Made by a program: the position numbers and the translations under genes. The notes below the pieces were generated by a model. The model worked only from the letters and a program-made list of their open reading frames with translations. It was not told the DNA's origin and did not search any database. Below, one piece after another: positions 45,383 to 54,181 of a stretch of DNA of 64,000 bases. Source of the DNA: Bacteroidota bacterium (GTDB lineage: Bacteria > Bacteroidota > Bacteroidia > Chitinophagales > Chitinophagaceae); the NCBI GenBank assembly GCA_018267955.1, contig JAFDXL010000005.1, positions 248,001 through 312,000 of the forward strand, read 5' to 3'. Every line of letters begins with the position of its first letter. The first letter of the stretch is position 1.

Positions 45383-45775
45383 ATGTTTCTACGTATTTGG
45401 TTAACGCTTGTATCTGCTTTCGCGGCTTATACCACATACCTGTATTTTAATTGCGACAACAAGCATTTGTCTTCACCCAGCATTGAAATACAGCAAGGGC
45501 AAAACCTTTGGCAGGCCCAAAACTGCCAGGCTTGTCATCAATTATACGGCCTTGGCGGCTATATGGGTCCAGACCTTACCAACACTATAAGCACCCGGGG
45601 ATCGAAATATGTGGAAACCTATATAAGATATGGCACCGGCAGAATGCCCAATCTTCACCTCGCCGATTCCGAGATCAAAAGTATCATAGCCTTTCTATCA
45701 TGGGTAGATAGCAGCGGCAAATCGAAGGTACCCGCTAACAACGTACACTGGACTGGAACCTACATTATTAAATAG
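45383..45775 (+). CDS. norC: NorC-like membrane-anchored cytochrome c
   Basis: 130 residues from ATG 45383; a TTG 9 bases earlier is less likely. One N-terminal membrane helix (IWLTLVSAFAAYTTYLYF) anchors a periplasmic cytochrome c domain with CQACH and the distal ligand Met in GTGRMPNLHL. The pattern GQNLWQAQNCQACHQLYGLG and YMGPDLTN is typical of NorC. It passes electrons to the NorB subunit encoded 3 bases downstream. Confidence 0.85.
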   Translation: MFLRIWLTLVSAFAAYTTYLYFNCDNKHLSSPSIEIQQGQNLWQAQNCQACHQLYGLGGYMGPDLTNTISTRGSKYVETYIRYGTGRMPNLHLADSEIKSIIAFLSWVDSSGKSKVPANNVHWTGTYIIK

Positions 45776-45778
45776 CGC

Positions 45779-47098
45779 ATGAATACAACAATAAGATCAT
45801 TGGTTGCATTTTCTCTCATCCTCCTGCTTACCACAGTAGTTGCCGGGGTTATTGCGTCATGGGCTTTTTTATATCCGGAAAATTTCAACACTGTTATACC
45901 GTTTCAGCAACTAAGGCCCATACATGTATCGGCAGCCTTGTTCTGGATCATCACGGGAGCTGTCAGCTGCCTGCTATATTATTCGCAGGAAATGAAAAAA
46001 CTGCATCCCGCCGGTCAAAAGATGACTGCTACTTATGTGGCATTATGGATAAATACTATTCTTGTTATTTTCATCTTCTATAGCATCAAACAGTTTGGCG
46101 GCAGGGAATATTGGGAATTCCCTCCCTGGCTGAGTATTCCCATCCTCATAAGCTGGCTATTATTAATGGCGGGTTACTTTACCTACTGGGTGCGGATAAA
46201 AGAAAAAAAATCACTCTACTGGATCATGTGGGCAACAGGAATACTCTTCTTTTGTATCACCTTCATCGAGCAAAATCTTTGGCAGATCAACTGGTTCAGG
46301 CAATCTTATCTAAGAGAAGTAACCGTGCAATGGAAAGCAAACGGATCTATGGTAGGTGCATGGAACCAAATGATCTATGGCAGCTCTCTGTACCTGATGG
46401 CCAAAATAAGTGGCGATGAAACCATTGCGCAAAACCGTACTGTACGCTTTTTCTATTTTCTGAGCCTTACCAACCTAATGTTCAATTGGGGACATCATAT
46501 CTATAATGTTCCTACAGCAGGGTGGGTAAGGCATGTATCTTATCTTATAAGCATGACGGAATGGCTCTTTTTCATTAGCATGATAAGAAGCTTTAAAAAT
46601 AAGCTGGAAGAAACCAGGCGGCTAAAACACCTGCTCACTTACAGGTTTATCATCGCATCAGAGCTTTGGCTTTTTTTAAACCTCATCCTTGCGCTAATGA
46701 TGAGCATCCCCGCCATCAACCGCTACACACATGGTACACATATTACTGTGGCACACGCAATGGGTACAACTATTGGCATCAATACTATGATATTGCTGGG
46801 CGCTATAGGGCACATGCTGAAAGTGGAGGAACTGGGTAAAAAACATCAACGCATCATCACCCGGGGATTTTATATTACCCAAGTCAGCCTGCTCGTGTTT
46901 TGGATATGCCTTGTAGTTGCAGGGATTGAAAAAGCATACAGAACAGAAATAATGCCGGCGGCCAGCTTCCAACAGATCATGATGCCCGTTATCACCGTGC
47001 TAAAAGTCTTTGCCCTATCAGGCATTGCCTTGCTAACCGGCATTAGTACCATTGCCATTGCATATTTATCATCATTAAAAAGAATAAGAATATTATGA
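45779..47098 (+). CDS. norB: Divergent NorB-like nitric oxide reductase subunit
   Basis: 439 residues, about 12 TM helices. Haem-copper oxidase superfamily features: H49 in LRPIHVSA (low-spin haem), H239/H240 in FNWGHHIYNVP (two FeB ligands) and H326 in THGTHITVAHAM (haem b3). By gapless comparison with Pseudomonas NorB as I recall it, the third FeB ligand His207 is Asn188 here, Glu211 is Val192, and the second low-spin haem ligand His349 is Met328. So this is not a canonical cNOR, although the norC partner and NO-linked neighbours support NO reduction. The hemerythrin gene overlaps its stop by 4 bases. Confidence 0.82.
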   Translation: MNTTIRSLVAFSLILLLTTVVAGVIASWAFLYPENFNTVIPFQQLRPIHVSAALFWIITGAVSCLLYYSQEMKKLHPAGQKMTATYVALWINTILVIFIFYSIKQFGGREYWEFPPWLSIPILISWLLLMAGYFTYWVRIKEKKSLYWIMWATGILFFCITFIEQNLWQINWFRQSYLREVTVQWKANGSMVGAWNQMIYGSSLYLMAKISGDETIAQNRTVRFFYFLSLTNLMFNWGHHIYNVPTAGWVRHVSYLISMTEWLFFISMIRSFKNKLEETRRLKHLLTYRFIIASELWLFLNLILALMMSIPAINRYTHGTHITVAHAMGTTIGINTMILLGAIGHMLKVEELGKKHQRIITRGFYITQVSLLVFWICLVVAGIEKAYRTEIMPAASFQQIMMPVITVLKVFALSGIALLTGISTIAIAYLSSLKRIRIL

Positions 47099-47562
47099 AA
47101 CCAATAAAAAGAACTGCAGAATTGGCTCCGCTATCGCGCGAGCACCACGATGGGCTACTGCTTTGCTGGAAAATACGGCAGGGCCTCAAAAAAGAGGTTA
47201 CTACTGACAGAATCAACGCTTATCTTTTGTATTTTTTTGACAATCACTTAAAGCAACATTTTCGCGAAGAAGAAGATTATTTGTTGCCATATCTTGACAG
47301 TTCAGATCCTGTAAAATTTGAAGTATTAAGCCAGCATGATGAACTTGTAGGTACTGCCATCATGTTGCGCAACAGGGTGAATGAATCTTTACTGAATCAG
47401 TTTGCGGACTTACTTGAAAAGCATATCCGGTATGAGGAGAGGACAGCATTCCCTTATCTCGAGCAGCATCTTAACACCTCGGATTTATCTTCTATTGGCC
47501 AATTGCTAAATAAACCTAATTCATCTGCACTATCTAAATATGCAGATGAATTCTGGACCTAA
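47095..47562 (+). CDS. Hemerythrin HHE-domain protein
   Basis: 155 residues. A hemerythrin-like four-helix bundle has metal-ligand motifs LSREHHDGLLL (His17/18 region), HFREEEDYLLPYL, LSQHDELV and HIRYEERTAFPYLE. Such di-iron proteins bind O2 or NO, or repair iron centres. The start overlaps the norB stop (ATGA), so translation is coupled and the gene is the third of norC-norB-hhe. An NO-binding or delivery role is likely from context. Confidence 0.85.
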   Translation: MKPIKRTAELAPLSREHHDGLLLCWKIRQGLKKEVTTDRINAYLLYFFDNHLKQHFREEEDYLLPYLDSSDPVKFEVLSQHDELVGTAIMLRNRVNESLLNQFADLLEKHIRYEERTAFPYLEQHLNTSDLSSIGQLLNKPNSSALSKYADEFWT

Positions 47563-47586
47563 AAAAATGATCTTTTCATTTTTCTA

Positions 47587-47631
47587 CATGACCACCGTCA
47601 TGATTTACCAAAACGCTATTATCTAATTTTA
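47587..47631 (+). promoter_or_regulatory. Rrf2-gene promoter with TGAC-N4-GTCA site (motif A)
   Basis: The perfect palindrome CATGAC-CACC-GTCATG (47587-47602) has the same core and spacer as the norC site. A -7-like TAATTTTA starts at 47624, again 29.5 bases from the palindrome centre. Confidence 0.6.
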
Positions 47632-47651
47632 CAAAAGCCCAATACTTTAAA

Positions 47652-48098
47652 ATGAGTATGTTTTCAAAATCTTGTGAATATGGAATCCGCGCTGTCATTT
47701 ACATAGTCTCGGCTAGTAAAAATGGTGAAAGGGTAGGCATAAGCGAGATATGCCAAAACATAGATGCTCCGGAGCACTTCACAGCGAAAATATTACAGAT
47801 ATTAACCCGCAACAGGATCGTCAGCTCTCAAAAAGGTGTGCATGGAGGATTTTATCTTGATGATTATCAAAAAGGGCTGGCCTTAATAGAAGTAGTAACC
47901 GCTATAGACGGCAAAACATTATTTACCGGCTGTGGCCTGGGCCTAAAGCAGTGCTCGGAAACCAATCCTTGTCCAATACATTCCAAGTTCAAATCTATCA
48001 GGAATGATATAAAAAAGATGCTGGAACAAACTACAATTGAAGAACTAGGCAATAGCATTAAAAAAGGAAAATCGGTATTGAAGACATTGAAGATCTAA
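47652..48098 (+). CDS. Rrf2-family regulator with Fe-S cysteines (NsrR-like)
   Basis: 148 residues. The N-terminal winged helix (FSKSCEYGIRAVIYIVSAS; GISEICQNIDAPEHFTAKIL; SSQKGVHGGFYL) is classic Rrf2. Three Cys in CGLGLKQCSETNPC (about 97-110) fit a [Fe-S] cluster ligand set as in NsrR/IscR. NsrR proteins lose repression when NO attacks the cluster. Its position between the nor and RIC genes, and the 18-bp repeats upstream of neighbours, make it the best candidate NO sensor here. Confidence 0.88.
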   Translation: MSMFSKSCEYGIRAVIYIVSASKNGERVGISEICQNIDAPEHFTAKILQILTRNRIVSSQKGVHGGFYLDDYQKGLALIEVVTAIDGKTLFTGCGLGLKQCSETNPCPIHSKFKSIRNDIKKMLEQTTIEELGNSIKKGKSVLKTLKI

Positions 48099-48114
48099 TT
48101 TTTTTGCCCAAATA

Positions 48115-48132
48115 AAAGACAAATTTATCCTT
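48115..48132. promoter_or_regulatory. Motif B copy upstream of the NnrS-like gene
   Basis: AAAGACAAATTTATCCTT (reverse complement AAGGATAAATTTGTCTTT) ends 14 bases before the ATG at 48147, overlapping where polymerase would bind. This is a position suited to repression. Confidence 0.5.
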
Positions 48133-48146
48133 TATACATAAAGATT

Positions 48147-49418
48147 ATGCGCTCAAAATACAAACAAACCTGGCTGACTATATCTTTAGTAAACCTGTCG
48201 CTGGTAGCGTTATTAGGGTTTCTGCTGCGGAGTAAAATACTATTCAGCATTCCATTCGTAAACTTTAAATACACGTTGCATGCCCACTCACATTTTGCAT
48301 TTGGTGGCTGGGTATCATTGGCGCTTATCACCCTAATGATCAGTGAAATACTACCCAAAGCAGACGCAGGAAAGAAAATATATCAATGGCTGTTATACGC
48401 GTTTTTTCTGTCAGCCGCCGGTATGCTGGTCACTTTTCTCATACAAGGCTACGGGCCCTTCTCTATATTCTTCTCCACACTTTTCATCTTTGTTTCCTAT
48501 GCCTTCGCAGGTGTATTCACAAAACATACAGCACGATCCCGCGCAAGCACACCGGTAAAAATACTAAGCATAGGCGCCGTGATATACCTGTCCATTTCTT
48601 CCGTAGGGCCTTTTACCCTGGCATATCTTCTTGCCTCCAAGTCAGATAATGTTGTCCTTTACAAAGATTCTATCTACACCTATCTGCATCTGCAATACAA
48701 TGGCTTCTTTACGCTTGCAGTATTTGCCCTTCTTATAAATAGGATAGAAAACCTGCTGCCGAATAAAACTTTTAAAACCCTGCTAAACTTCTCCCGGATG
48801 CTTACACTCTCTGTAATACCATCCTTATTTCTTTGTTTTTTATGGCACTATCCCAATGCTTTTTTCATGGCTATAGCTTATACAGGAAGCATTACCATGC
48901 TATTATCATTAGTGTATTTTCTGAAAATAGCACGGGAAAGCACCCCGGCTTTGCAGCATACCAACGCCGTTGTTAAATACATCGGTGGACTTTCGCTCGC
49001 CGCATTTTGCCTTAAAATGTTCCTGCAATCCCTTACCGTCTTTCGCCCTGTAGGCGACCTGGTATTTAATAACAGGCCGGTGATCATCGGGTTCCTCCAC
49101 CTGGTACTGTTAGGTTTCGTTACACTTTATATCCTAAGCCATTTGATACATTCAGGAATACTGAAGTACAATCAATACACAACATTTGCCATCATTACAT
49201 TTTCGGGTGGCCTTATCCTAAACGAAGTAACATTGATGCTGCAGGGTGTAGGTATGATGGTTATGAAAAGCAGCGTGGCATTTCCCTGGCTACTGTGGAT
49301 TGCTGCCATAGAATTGCTTACAGGAAGCATCCTTATAGTTGCAGCAAGGCTGATATCGATAAAAGTAAAACGGACAAAACAAATGGATCCCGCAACAGAA
49401 TTATATCATTATCTATAA
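48147..49418 (+). CDS. Polytopic membrane protein with NnrS/oxidase subunit I-like His motifs
   Basis: 423 residues, about 12 TM helices. Conserved-looking His clusters are in KYTLHAHSHFAFGGWVSLAL (about 34-53), YTYLHLQYNGFFTL, FLWHYPNAFF and IGFLHLVLLGF. The HAHSHFAFGGW segment recalls the AHGHMAFYGAY haem-ligand helix of NorB and the His motifs of NnrS. I do not recognise a named family with certainty. Its neighbours (Rrf2 regulator, RIC) and motif B upstream place it in the NO response. A role in haem/copper handling or NO chemistry is inference. Confidence 0.65.
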   Translation: MRSKYKQTWLTISLVNLSLVALLGFLLRSKILFSIPFVNFKYTLHAHSHFAFGGWVSLALITLMISEILPKADAGKKIYQWLLYAFFLSAAGMLVTFLIQGYGPFSIFFSTLFIFVSYAFAGVFTKHTARSRASTPVKILSIGAVIYLSISSVGPFTLAYLLASKSDNVVLYKDSIYTYLHLQYNGFFTLAVFALLINRIENLLPNKTFKTLLNFSRMLTLSVIPSLFLCFLWHYPNAFFMAIAYTGSITMLLSLVYFLKIARESTPALQHTNAVVKYIGGLSLAAFCLKMFLQSLTVFRPVGDLVFNNRPVIIGFLHLVLLGFVTLYILSHLIHSGILKYNQYTTFAIITFSGGLILNEVTLMLQGVGMMVMKSSVAFPWLLWIAAIELLTGSILIVAARLISIKVKRTKQMDPATELYHYL

Positions 49419-49433
49419 AAATAAAACATACAA

Positions 49434-50360
49434 ATGGATACAAGTATCGTAATAGATGTAACCAAACTCGCACCCTGGCAAAAACATCCCGCTATTATCT
49501 ATGCCTTTGATAACATGTCAGACGGCCAATCGTTCATTATTCAAAATGACCATGACCCAAGGCCGCTTTACCATCAGTTATTAGGCCTCAGAGGCAACAC
49601 CTTTACCTGGGAATATATTAAAAGCGGGCCCGAAAGCTGGGAGGTGGCGATAAGTAAAAATGCACCCTCTGCACACGGCATTACTATTGGCGAAATCGTA
49701 AAGCAAGACATCCGTAAGGCAGAGGTATTTAAGCGCTTTGGTATTGATTTCTGCTGCGGTGGTAAAAGGCCATTAAGCGCTGTCTGTGCAGAAAAAGGGC
49801 TAAACGAAGCGGAAGTTCAGACTGCACTCAATAGCGTAGAAACAAATACACCAGTACATGATTTTAACAGCTGGGGCATATCTTTCTTAACCGACTACAT
49901 TGTTAATCAGCACCATAACTACATACGTAATAACACCCCCTTGCTATTAGAGCTATCAGGAAAGGTGGCTATGAAGCATGGCGAAAGAAATCCTGAATTG
50001 GTAACCATTGCTGAAAAGACAAACGCACTTCTTGCTGAATTGGATGATCATTTGAAAAAAGAAGAAGCGATGCTCTTTCCTTATATCAAAAAACTGGAGC
50101 AATCTATCTGTACAGACACAGGCTTTAGCAGCATTGAGGAGACAATAGCCGCAATGGAGCAGGAACACGATGCTGCAGGTGCGCTTTTACACGATATCAG
50201 AACCTTATCTAACGGCTACCAGGCACCTGCTAATGCTTGTAACAGCCATAAGCTACTGATGTATAAACTCGGAGAATTTGAAAACGATCTGTTTCAGCAC
50301 ATCCATCTCGAAAACAATATATTGTTCCCTAAGGCTATCAGTTTAGAGAACAATATGTAA
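49434..50360 (+). CDS. DUF2249-RIC fusion (iron-sulfur cluster repair di-iron protein)
   Basis: 308 residues. Residues 1-75 are a DUF2249 domain (FIIQNDHDPRPLYHQLLGLRG). ScdA_N follows (GEIVKQDIRKAEVFKRFGID, then FCCGGKRPL with the paired Cys), then a hemerythrin-like di-iron domain (NQHHNYIRNN, HLKKEEAMLFPYIK, EQEHDAAGALL, QHIHLENNILFPKA). RIC/YtfE proteins repair Fe-S clusters damaged by NO or oxidants. It lies 15 bases after the NnrS-like gene and is probably co-transcribed. Confidence 0.92.
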   Translation: MDTSIVIDVTKLAPWQKHPAIIYAFDNMSDGQSFIIQNDHDPRPLYHQLLGLRGNTFTWEYIKSGPESWEVAISKNAPSAHGITIGEIVKQDIRKAEVFKRFGIDFCCGGKRPLSAVCAEKGLNEAEVQTALNSVETNTPVHDFNSWGISFLTDYIVNQHHNYIRNNTPLLLELSGKVAMKHGERNPELVTIAEKTNALLAELDDHLKKEEAMLFPYIKKLEQSICTDTGFSSIEETIAAMEQEHDAAGALLHDIRTLSNGYQAPANACNSHKLLMYKLGEFENDLFQHIHLENNILFPKAISLENNM

Positions 50361-50395
50361 AGAATTGTTTTGCCGTTTAGTTTGATAATAAGATA

Positions 50396-50414
50396 GGGGA
50401 AGCTAAGCTTCCCC
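50396..50414. terminator. Bidirectional terminator between ric and nosY
   Basis: A perfect 8-bp stem GGGGAAGC (50396-50403) and GCTTCCCC (50407-50414) with loop TAA lies between convergent genes, 36 bases after the RIC stop and 4 bases after the nosY stop. Confidence 0.7.
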
Positions 50415-50418
50415 TTCT

Positions 50419-51186
50419 CTATAGATCCCTCTTCTTAAATATCTTCAAGGAAAGAAATAAAGGCACAATTACCCAAAACAACATGCAGACCACCGTATAA
50501 ACGCTACCTGTTGCAGTGCCAAGGAATTTTTTAAACAGCGCGCCGGAGTAGCCCATCATCACGGCCACATCAAGCTGCAGCAGCATTAATATCCTTGCAA
50601 GGTCCACCGGGTTAAATGATATGATACCCAGTATGGGCTTATCTATAGGGTAATCACTGAAGGAATAGATAAAAATAATAAGCAGTCCATCGAACAACAG
50701 TGTAAAGAACAGCCCGGTAATAATAGCTGCGCCAATACCTTTTGTTTTATCCTTGAACAATACAAATACCAACAAAGCTATTGCCGAAAAACAAAGGGTG
50801 AGCAACAAGCCGCTTACCAATAAAATTACCGATGCAAAAACCGGCGCCAATATAGCCAACGGTATCCCTATGCCGATAGTATAAGCAATACATAATGTAG
50901 CCGCAAGGCCAATATACTCTGCCAGCAATACCTTATTTCTCTTTATAGGCTGCGAAAGCAGCAGTTCGATAAACTCTATGGAATTAAAAAAATAAATGGT
51001 GGCAAAAAGAATACTGATGATGGGCACAAACAACAGCGTTACATTCAGCAGGCTTAGCAATCCCTTTGACGAATTGCTGTCGATACTCAGTACACTAAAA
51101 GATAGCGCTGCCAGTATCAGCGCGTAGATGATCATGATCTTGTTCCTGACCAGGTCCAGCGTTACATATTTTATAATAGTTTTCAT
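50419..51186 (-). CDS. nosY: NosY ABC transporter permease
   Basis: 255 residues with six TM helices (IMIIYALILAALSFSVL, VTLLFVPIISILFATIYFF, LLAEYIGLAATLCIAYTIG, then others). It contains the IEFIELLLSQPIKRNKVLL segment typical of NosY-type ABC-2 permeases. With NosF and NosD it forms the transporter needed for NosZ copper-site maturation. It is the last gene of the nos operon, 5 bases after nosF. Confidence 0.87.
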   Translation of the reverse strand: MKTIIKYVTLDLVRNKIMIIYALILAALSFSVLSIDSNSSKGLLSLLNVTLLFVPIISILFATIYFFNSIEFIELLLSQPIKRNKVLLAEYIGLAATLCIAYTIGIGIPLAILAPVFASVILLVSGLLLTLCFSAIALLVFVLFKDKTKGIGAAIITGLFFTLLFDGLLIIFIYSFSDYPIDKPILGIISFNPVDLARILMLLQLDVAVMMGYSGALFKKFLGTATGSVYTVVCMLFWVIVPLFLSLKIFKKRDL

Positions 51187-51191
51187 TGGTC

Positions 51192-51899
51192 TTATTTTAT
51201 TTGCTGCATTAATACTGCCACAGCTTTATTCAGCCTGCTTTCTCCGGTAACGGTTTGTATCTCTTCAATCGTTTTATAGAAAACAATATTGCCATCCTGC
51301 AGGTACACCACATTGCTGGTGATTCCTTCCAGGTCGCTCAGTACATGAGATGTGATCAGGAATAATTTTCCTTTCTTTTTCTCAGCAATTATCTTTTCCT
51401 TCAGCAATTCACTCGATAAAGGATCCAGGCCGGCGGTAGGCTCATCAAGAATAAAAATATCGGGCGAGAATAAGAATGCCAAGCAGGCGCTCACTTTTTG
51501 CCTTGTTCCACCGGAAAGGCTGCGCATCGTTTTATCCTGCACTTTGTTTATTCCCAGTCCGTATATTAGGTCTTCGTCGTAAGTTTTCACATCGGCACGC
51601 ACTTCTTTTATCATATTGATAACCTGTGCGATCGTCATATTATCAGGATAACGGCCTATTTGCGGCATATATCCTATTTGGGAGCGATACTCCCAGTTAT
51701 TCTTAATAGGTTGCCCGTTTATTACGATCTCACCTTTTTCGGGAATCACTAATCCAAGTATAGATTTTATCAGCGTTGTTTTGCCTGATCCATTTGGGCC
51801 GAGCAACGATACCACGCTTCCTGTATTCAGCTCCAGGCTGATATTGTTTAGCGCTGTGAATTTGCCAAAGGTCTTTGTTAGTTCTTTTATTCTGATCAT
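51192..51899 (-). CDS. nosF: NosF ABC transporter ATPase
   Basis: 235 residues. Walker A GPNGSGKTT (about 34-42), Q loop YMPQIG, signature LSGGTRQK, Walker B IFILDEPTAGLDP and H loop ITSH. It energises NosY for copper-centre assembly in NosZ. The start overlaps the nosD stop (ATGA). Confidence 0.9.
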   Translation of the reverse strand: MIRIKELTKTFGKFTALNNISLELNTGSVVSLLGPNGSGKTTLIKSILGLVIPEKGEIVINGQPIKNNWEYRSQIGYMPQIGRYPDNMTIAQVINMIKEVRADVKTYDEDLIYGLGINKVQDKTMRSLSGGTRQKVSACLAFLFSPDIFILDEPTAGLDPLSSELLKEKIIAEKKKGKLFLITSHVLSDLEGITSNVVYLQDGNIVFYKTIEEIQTVTGESRLNKAVAVLMQQIK

Positions 51900-53137
51900 T
51901 GTAGATTCCAGCTTTTCATCATGGGCGCATCATCCTTCAACTGGTCAGGTGTAACGCTGGGTAATATTTTTTCCACCTGGTCCATTATATCTGTAATAAA
52001 ACTGCGGTATAATATCATAGCAGCGGGTATTTTTTCCGTAACTACGGAATACATACTTACCGGGTAGTAAGGTACGTCGCCAATCCTATTCTTGTCAAGA
52101 TCATAGCCATCATATTTATCCCAATAGTTTTGCTTGAATGTATTAAGCATCATGGTTCCATTGGTAGCCACATCAAAAGAGTTGGATTCAAAATTATTCC
52201 GCTCAAAATTATTATCACTGCAGCTGGCCTGCACACGCATGGCCCAGCCATTTTCTTTAAATTCATTATTCAGCACCTGTATGCGGCTGGTGCCCTCAAA
52301 ATAGATACCTACCGTATTTTTAATAAAACGGTTGTGGATGATCTTGCTATCTGATATTTCCTTTAGCAGGATAGCATAGGCAGCGTCTCCCCAATTATGC
52401 ACAAAGGTATTATCATACATCTCTACAAACTTAGAGAACATCACCGCTACACCCGCGCCATTGTCCATAAATACATTCTTCCGGTACGTGTCCCTGTGCG
52501 AAAACATAAAGTGCAGCCCGTAACGCACATTCTTGAAAGATCGGTTATTTGTGATGTGGGAATCTGTAACAAATTCAAAATAGATACCATCGCGATGGCC
52601 GGAGATTATGTTATTGCTGATTGTAAGATAAGCAGACTTCCATGCATGGACACCATTGCCGCTATTAAGCTCATCAACAGAATTTGATTGTATAATATTA
52701 CCGTCAACAATATTGTTGTTGGCATTCTGCAGGTAAACCCCGTAGGTATTATTGTATAGCTTATTGTTACGTACCGTAACATGATTGGCGTTCAGCAATT
52801 TGATGGCCGCAATATCTGTAAGGCTGGATCGGCCCGTGTTTTGTAGCTGTAACCCAATTATTGTTACAGAATCGTGCTCTATGGTCAGCAACTGGTATTT
52901 ATTCTGGCCATCTATCACCGGCCAGTTATTTCCTATTAAAACCAGTCTTTTATTGATTTGAATATCGTGTTCCTTATAGGTGCCTTTCTGCACAAGTAAG
53001 GTATCCCCGGGTATCGATCTGTCTATAGCCTGCTGCAGACTGCCGGGGTTATTAGCAAACACTTTAGAACTGCGCGCGTTTGCATTCATGCAAACAAATA
53101 CAAACAACACTAAACAAATAACCTCTGCTCTTCTCAT
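51896..53137 (-). CDS. nosD: NosD periplasmic beta-helix copper maturation protein
   Basis: 413 residues. The signal peptide is followed by a right-handed beta-helix of NosD/CASH repeats (GVYLQNANNNIVDGNIIQSN; DGIYFEFVTDSHITNNRSF; YGLHFMFSHRDTYRKNVF). NosD binds NosL and transfers copper to NosZ in studied systems. It directly follows nosL (adjacent stop and start) and overlaps nosF. Confidence 0.9.
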   Translation of the reverse strand: MRRAEVICLVLFVFVCMNANARSSKVFANNPGSLQQAIDRSIPGDTLLVQKGTYKEHDIQINKRLVLIGNNWPVIDGQNKYQLLTIEHDSVTIIGLQLQNTGRSSLTDIAAIKLLNANHVTVRNNKLYNNTYGVYLQNANNNIVDGNIIQSNSVDELNSGNGVHAWKSAYLTISNNIISGHRDGIYFEFVTDSHITNNRSFKNVRYGLHFMFSHRDTYRKNVFMDNGAGVAVMFSKFVEMYDNTFVHNWGDAAYAILLKEISDSKIIHNRFIKNTVGIYFEGTSRIQVLNNEFKENGWAMRVQASCSDNNFERNNFESNSFDVATNGTMMLNTFKQNYWDKYDGYDLDKNRIGDVPYYPVSMYSVVTEKIPAAMILYRSFITDIMDQVEKILPSVTPDQLKDDAPMMKSWNLQ

Positions 53138-53557
53138 CTATTGAATATTACTCCAGCTCACCGGCTGGATGCCCAGGCTGTCTTTCAGCCTGTTAGCGGC
53201 TTGTATATCGTTAAACGCTGCCATGTTCCCATTCATCGGGCTGGCATAAAGCTCATTTTTAAGATATATTGCATTTGCCGCATTGATAAATTTATCCTTT
53301 TCACCATAATACTCCGCCACAAGAAATGTGGTACCCCCGGCGGGGATCTTATACTCCTCTGTATATTTCTTCATACACAGCACATCATCAAACTTATACA
53401 CCCTTCCTTTAGCGGTAATGAACTCACATGCAAACCGCGGATCTACTATCGTCATCTTGCAATGCGCGCAGGCTTCCTTGCCATAATCAATAGGCTCGAA
53501 ACCGGCTTTGCAGGCAGATAGCAACAGGATCGCAAACAAAAATATTTTATGCTTCAA
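53138..53557 (-). CDS. nosL: NosL copper-chaperone lipoprotein
   Basis: 139 residues if started at TTG 53557 (MKHKIFLFAILLLSAC, a complete lipoprotein signal); GTG 53593 would add 12 residues and overlap the upstream gene by 47 bases. The mature part has CAHCKMTIVDPRFACEF, the NosL-type Cu(I) site region, and FDDVLCMKKYTEEY. NosL delivers Cu(I) to NosD/NosZ. The start is uncertain; the product is not. Confidence 0.85.
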   Translation of the reverse strand: MKHKIFLFAILLLSACKAGFEPIDYGKEACAHCKMTIVDPRFACEFITAKGRVYKFDDVLCMKKYTEEYKIPAGGTTFLVAEYYGEKDKFINAANAIYLKNELYASPMNGNMAAFNDIQAANRLKDSLGIQPVSWSNIQ

Positions 53558-54131
53558 TTTTTGCAGTTTTTCTCCATTCAAAAATACTAACACTCACCAA
53601 CAACACACCCGCAAGTATATAAAACCATCCTGCAATATGCGGTTGAGACAATACCTCGAAGTTCAGCATCTTTTTATATCCAAACAATGGCGGCTGGTAT
53701 GCCATACCCGGCACCTGTATAGGGGCATGCGGATCCAGGTTGTGACCATAATCATATTCCCATTTGTAAAAATCATAAAAAGAAAATAAGCCTATCACTG
53801 CAAACATCGCTGTCCACAGGTAATACGCAACTTTTTTATTGGTTACAGCAACCACAATGCCAAGAATCATAAAAGTCATAATAGTTGCAGGCAGATAAAC
53901 AAATTCCTTGAAATCCTGCTTATGTATGCTTTTCATGCCTATATAGTGGTTCAATCCATTCACTACATCTACATCGCCTTTTACATCATTGATCCAGATC
54001 GTCATCGTCAATCCCCCGGGATATTGCGGTGCCTTCAGATCTATTCTCCACATAGGGAACATCCATAGTGTAGCAAGAAAGACAATGACAATTACAGTAC
54101 TAATCCGACCTAACTTAGTTAACTTTTCCAT
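53547..54131 (-). CDS. nos-cluster membrane protein (NosB-like)
   Basis: 194 residues, four TM helices (STVIVIVFLATLWMFPMW; VYLPATIMTFMILGIVVAV; YYLWTAMFAVIGLFSFYDF; AGWFYILAGVLLVSVSIFEW). A periplasmic loop contains conserved-looking DVDVVNGLNHYIGMK. Clade II nos clusters encode a membrane protein NosB just after nosZ, and position and topology fit it; I cannot confirm by sequence. The function is unknown but is probably NosZ maturation or electron supply. Confidence 0.65.
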   Translation of the reverse strand: MEKLTKLGRISTVIVIVFLATLWMFPMWRIDLKAPQYPGGLTMTIWINDVKGDVDVVNGLNHYIGMKSIHKQDFKEFVYLPATIMTFMILGIVVAVTNKKVAYYLWTAMFAVIGLFSFYDFYKWEYDYGHNLDPHAPIQVPGMAYQPPLFGYKKMLNFEVLSQPHIAGWFYILAGVLLVSVSIFEWRKTAKIEA

Positions 54132-54145
54132 ACCTAAAGAATTAT

Positions 54146-54172
54146 AACAGCGTGCCGTTATGGCACGCTGTT
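54146..54172 (-). terminator. Hairpin downstream of nosZ
   Basis: An 11-bp perfect stem AACAGCGTGCC (54146-54156) and GGCACGCTGTT (54162-54172) encloses a five-base loop, 9 bases after the nosZ stop and before the NosB-like gene. There is no T run, so it probably attenuates or stabilises the nosZ mRNA instead of ending the operon. Confidence 0.55.
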
Positions 54173-54181
54173 TAAAGAGTT

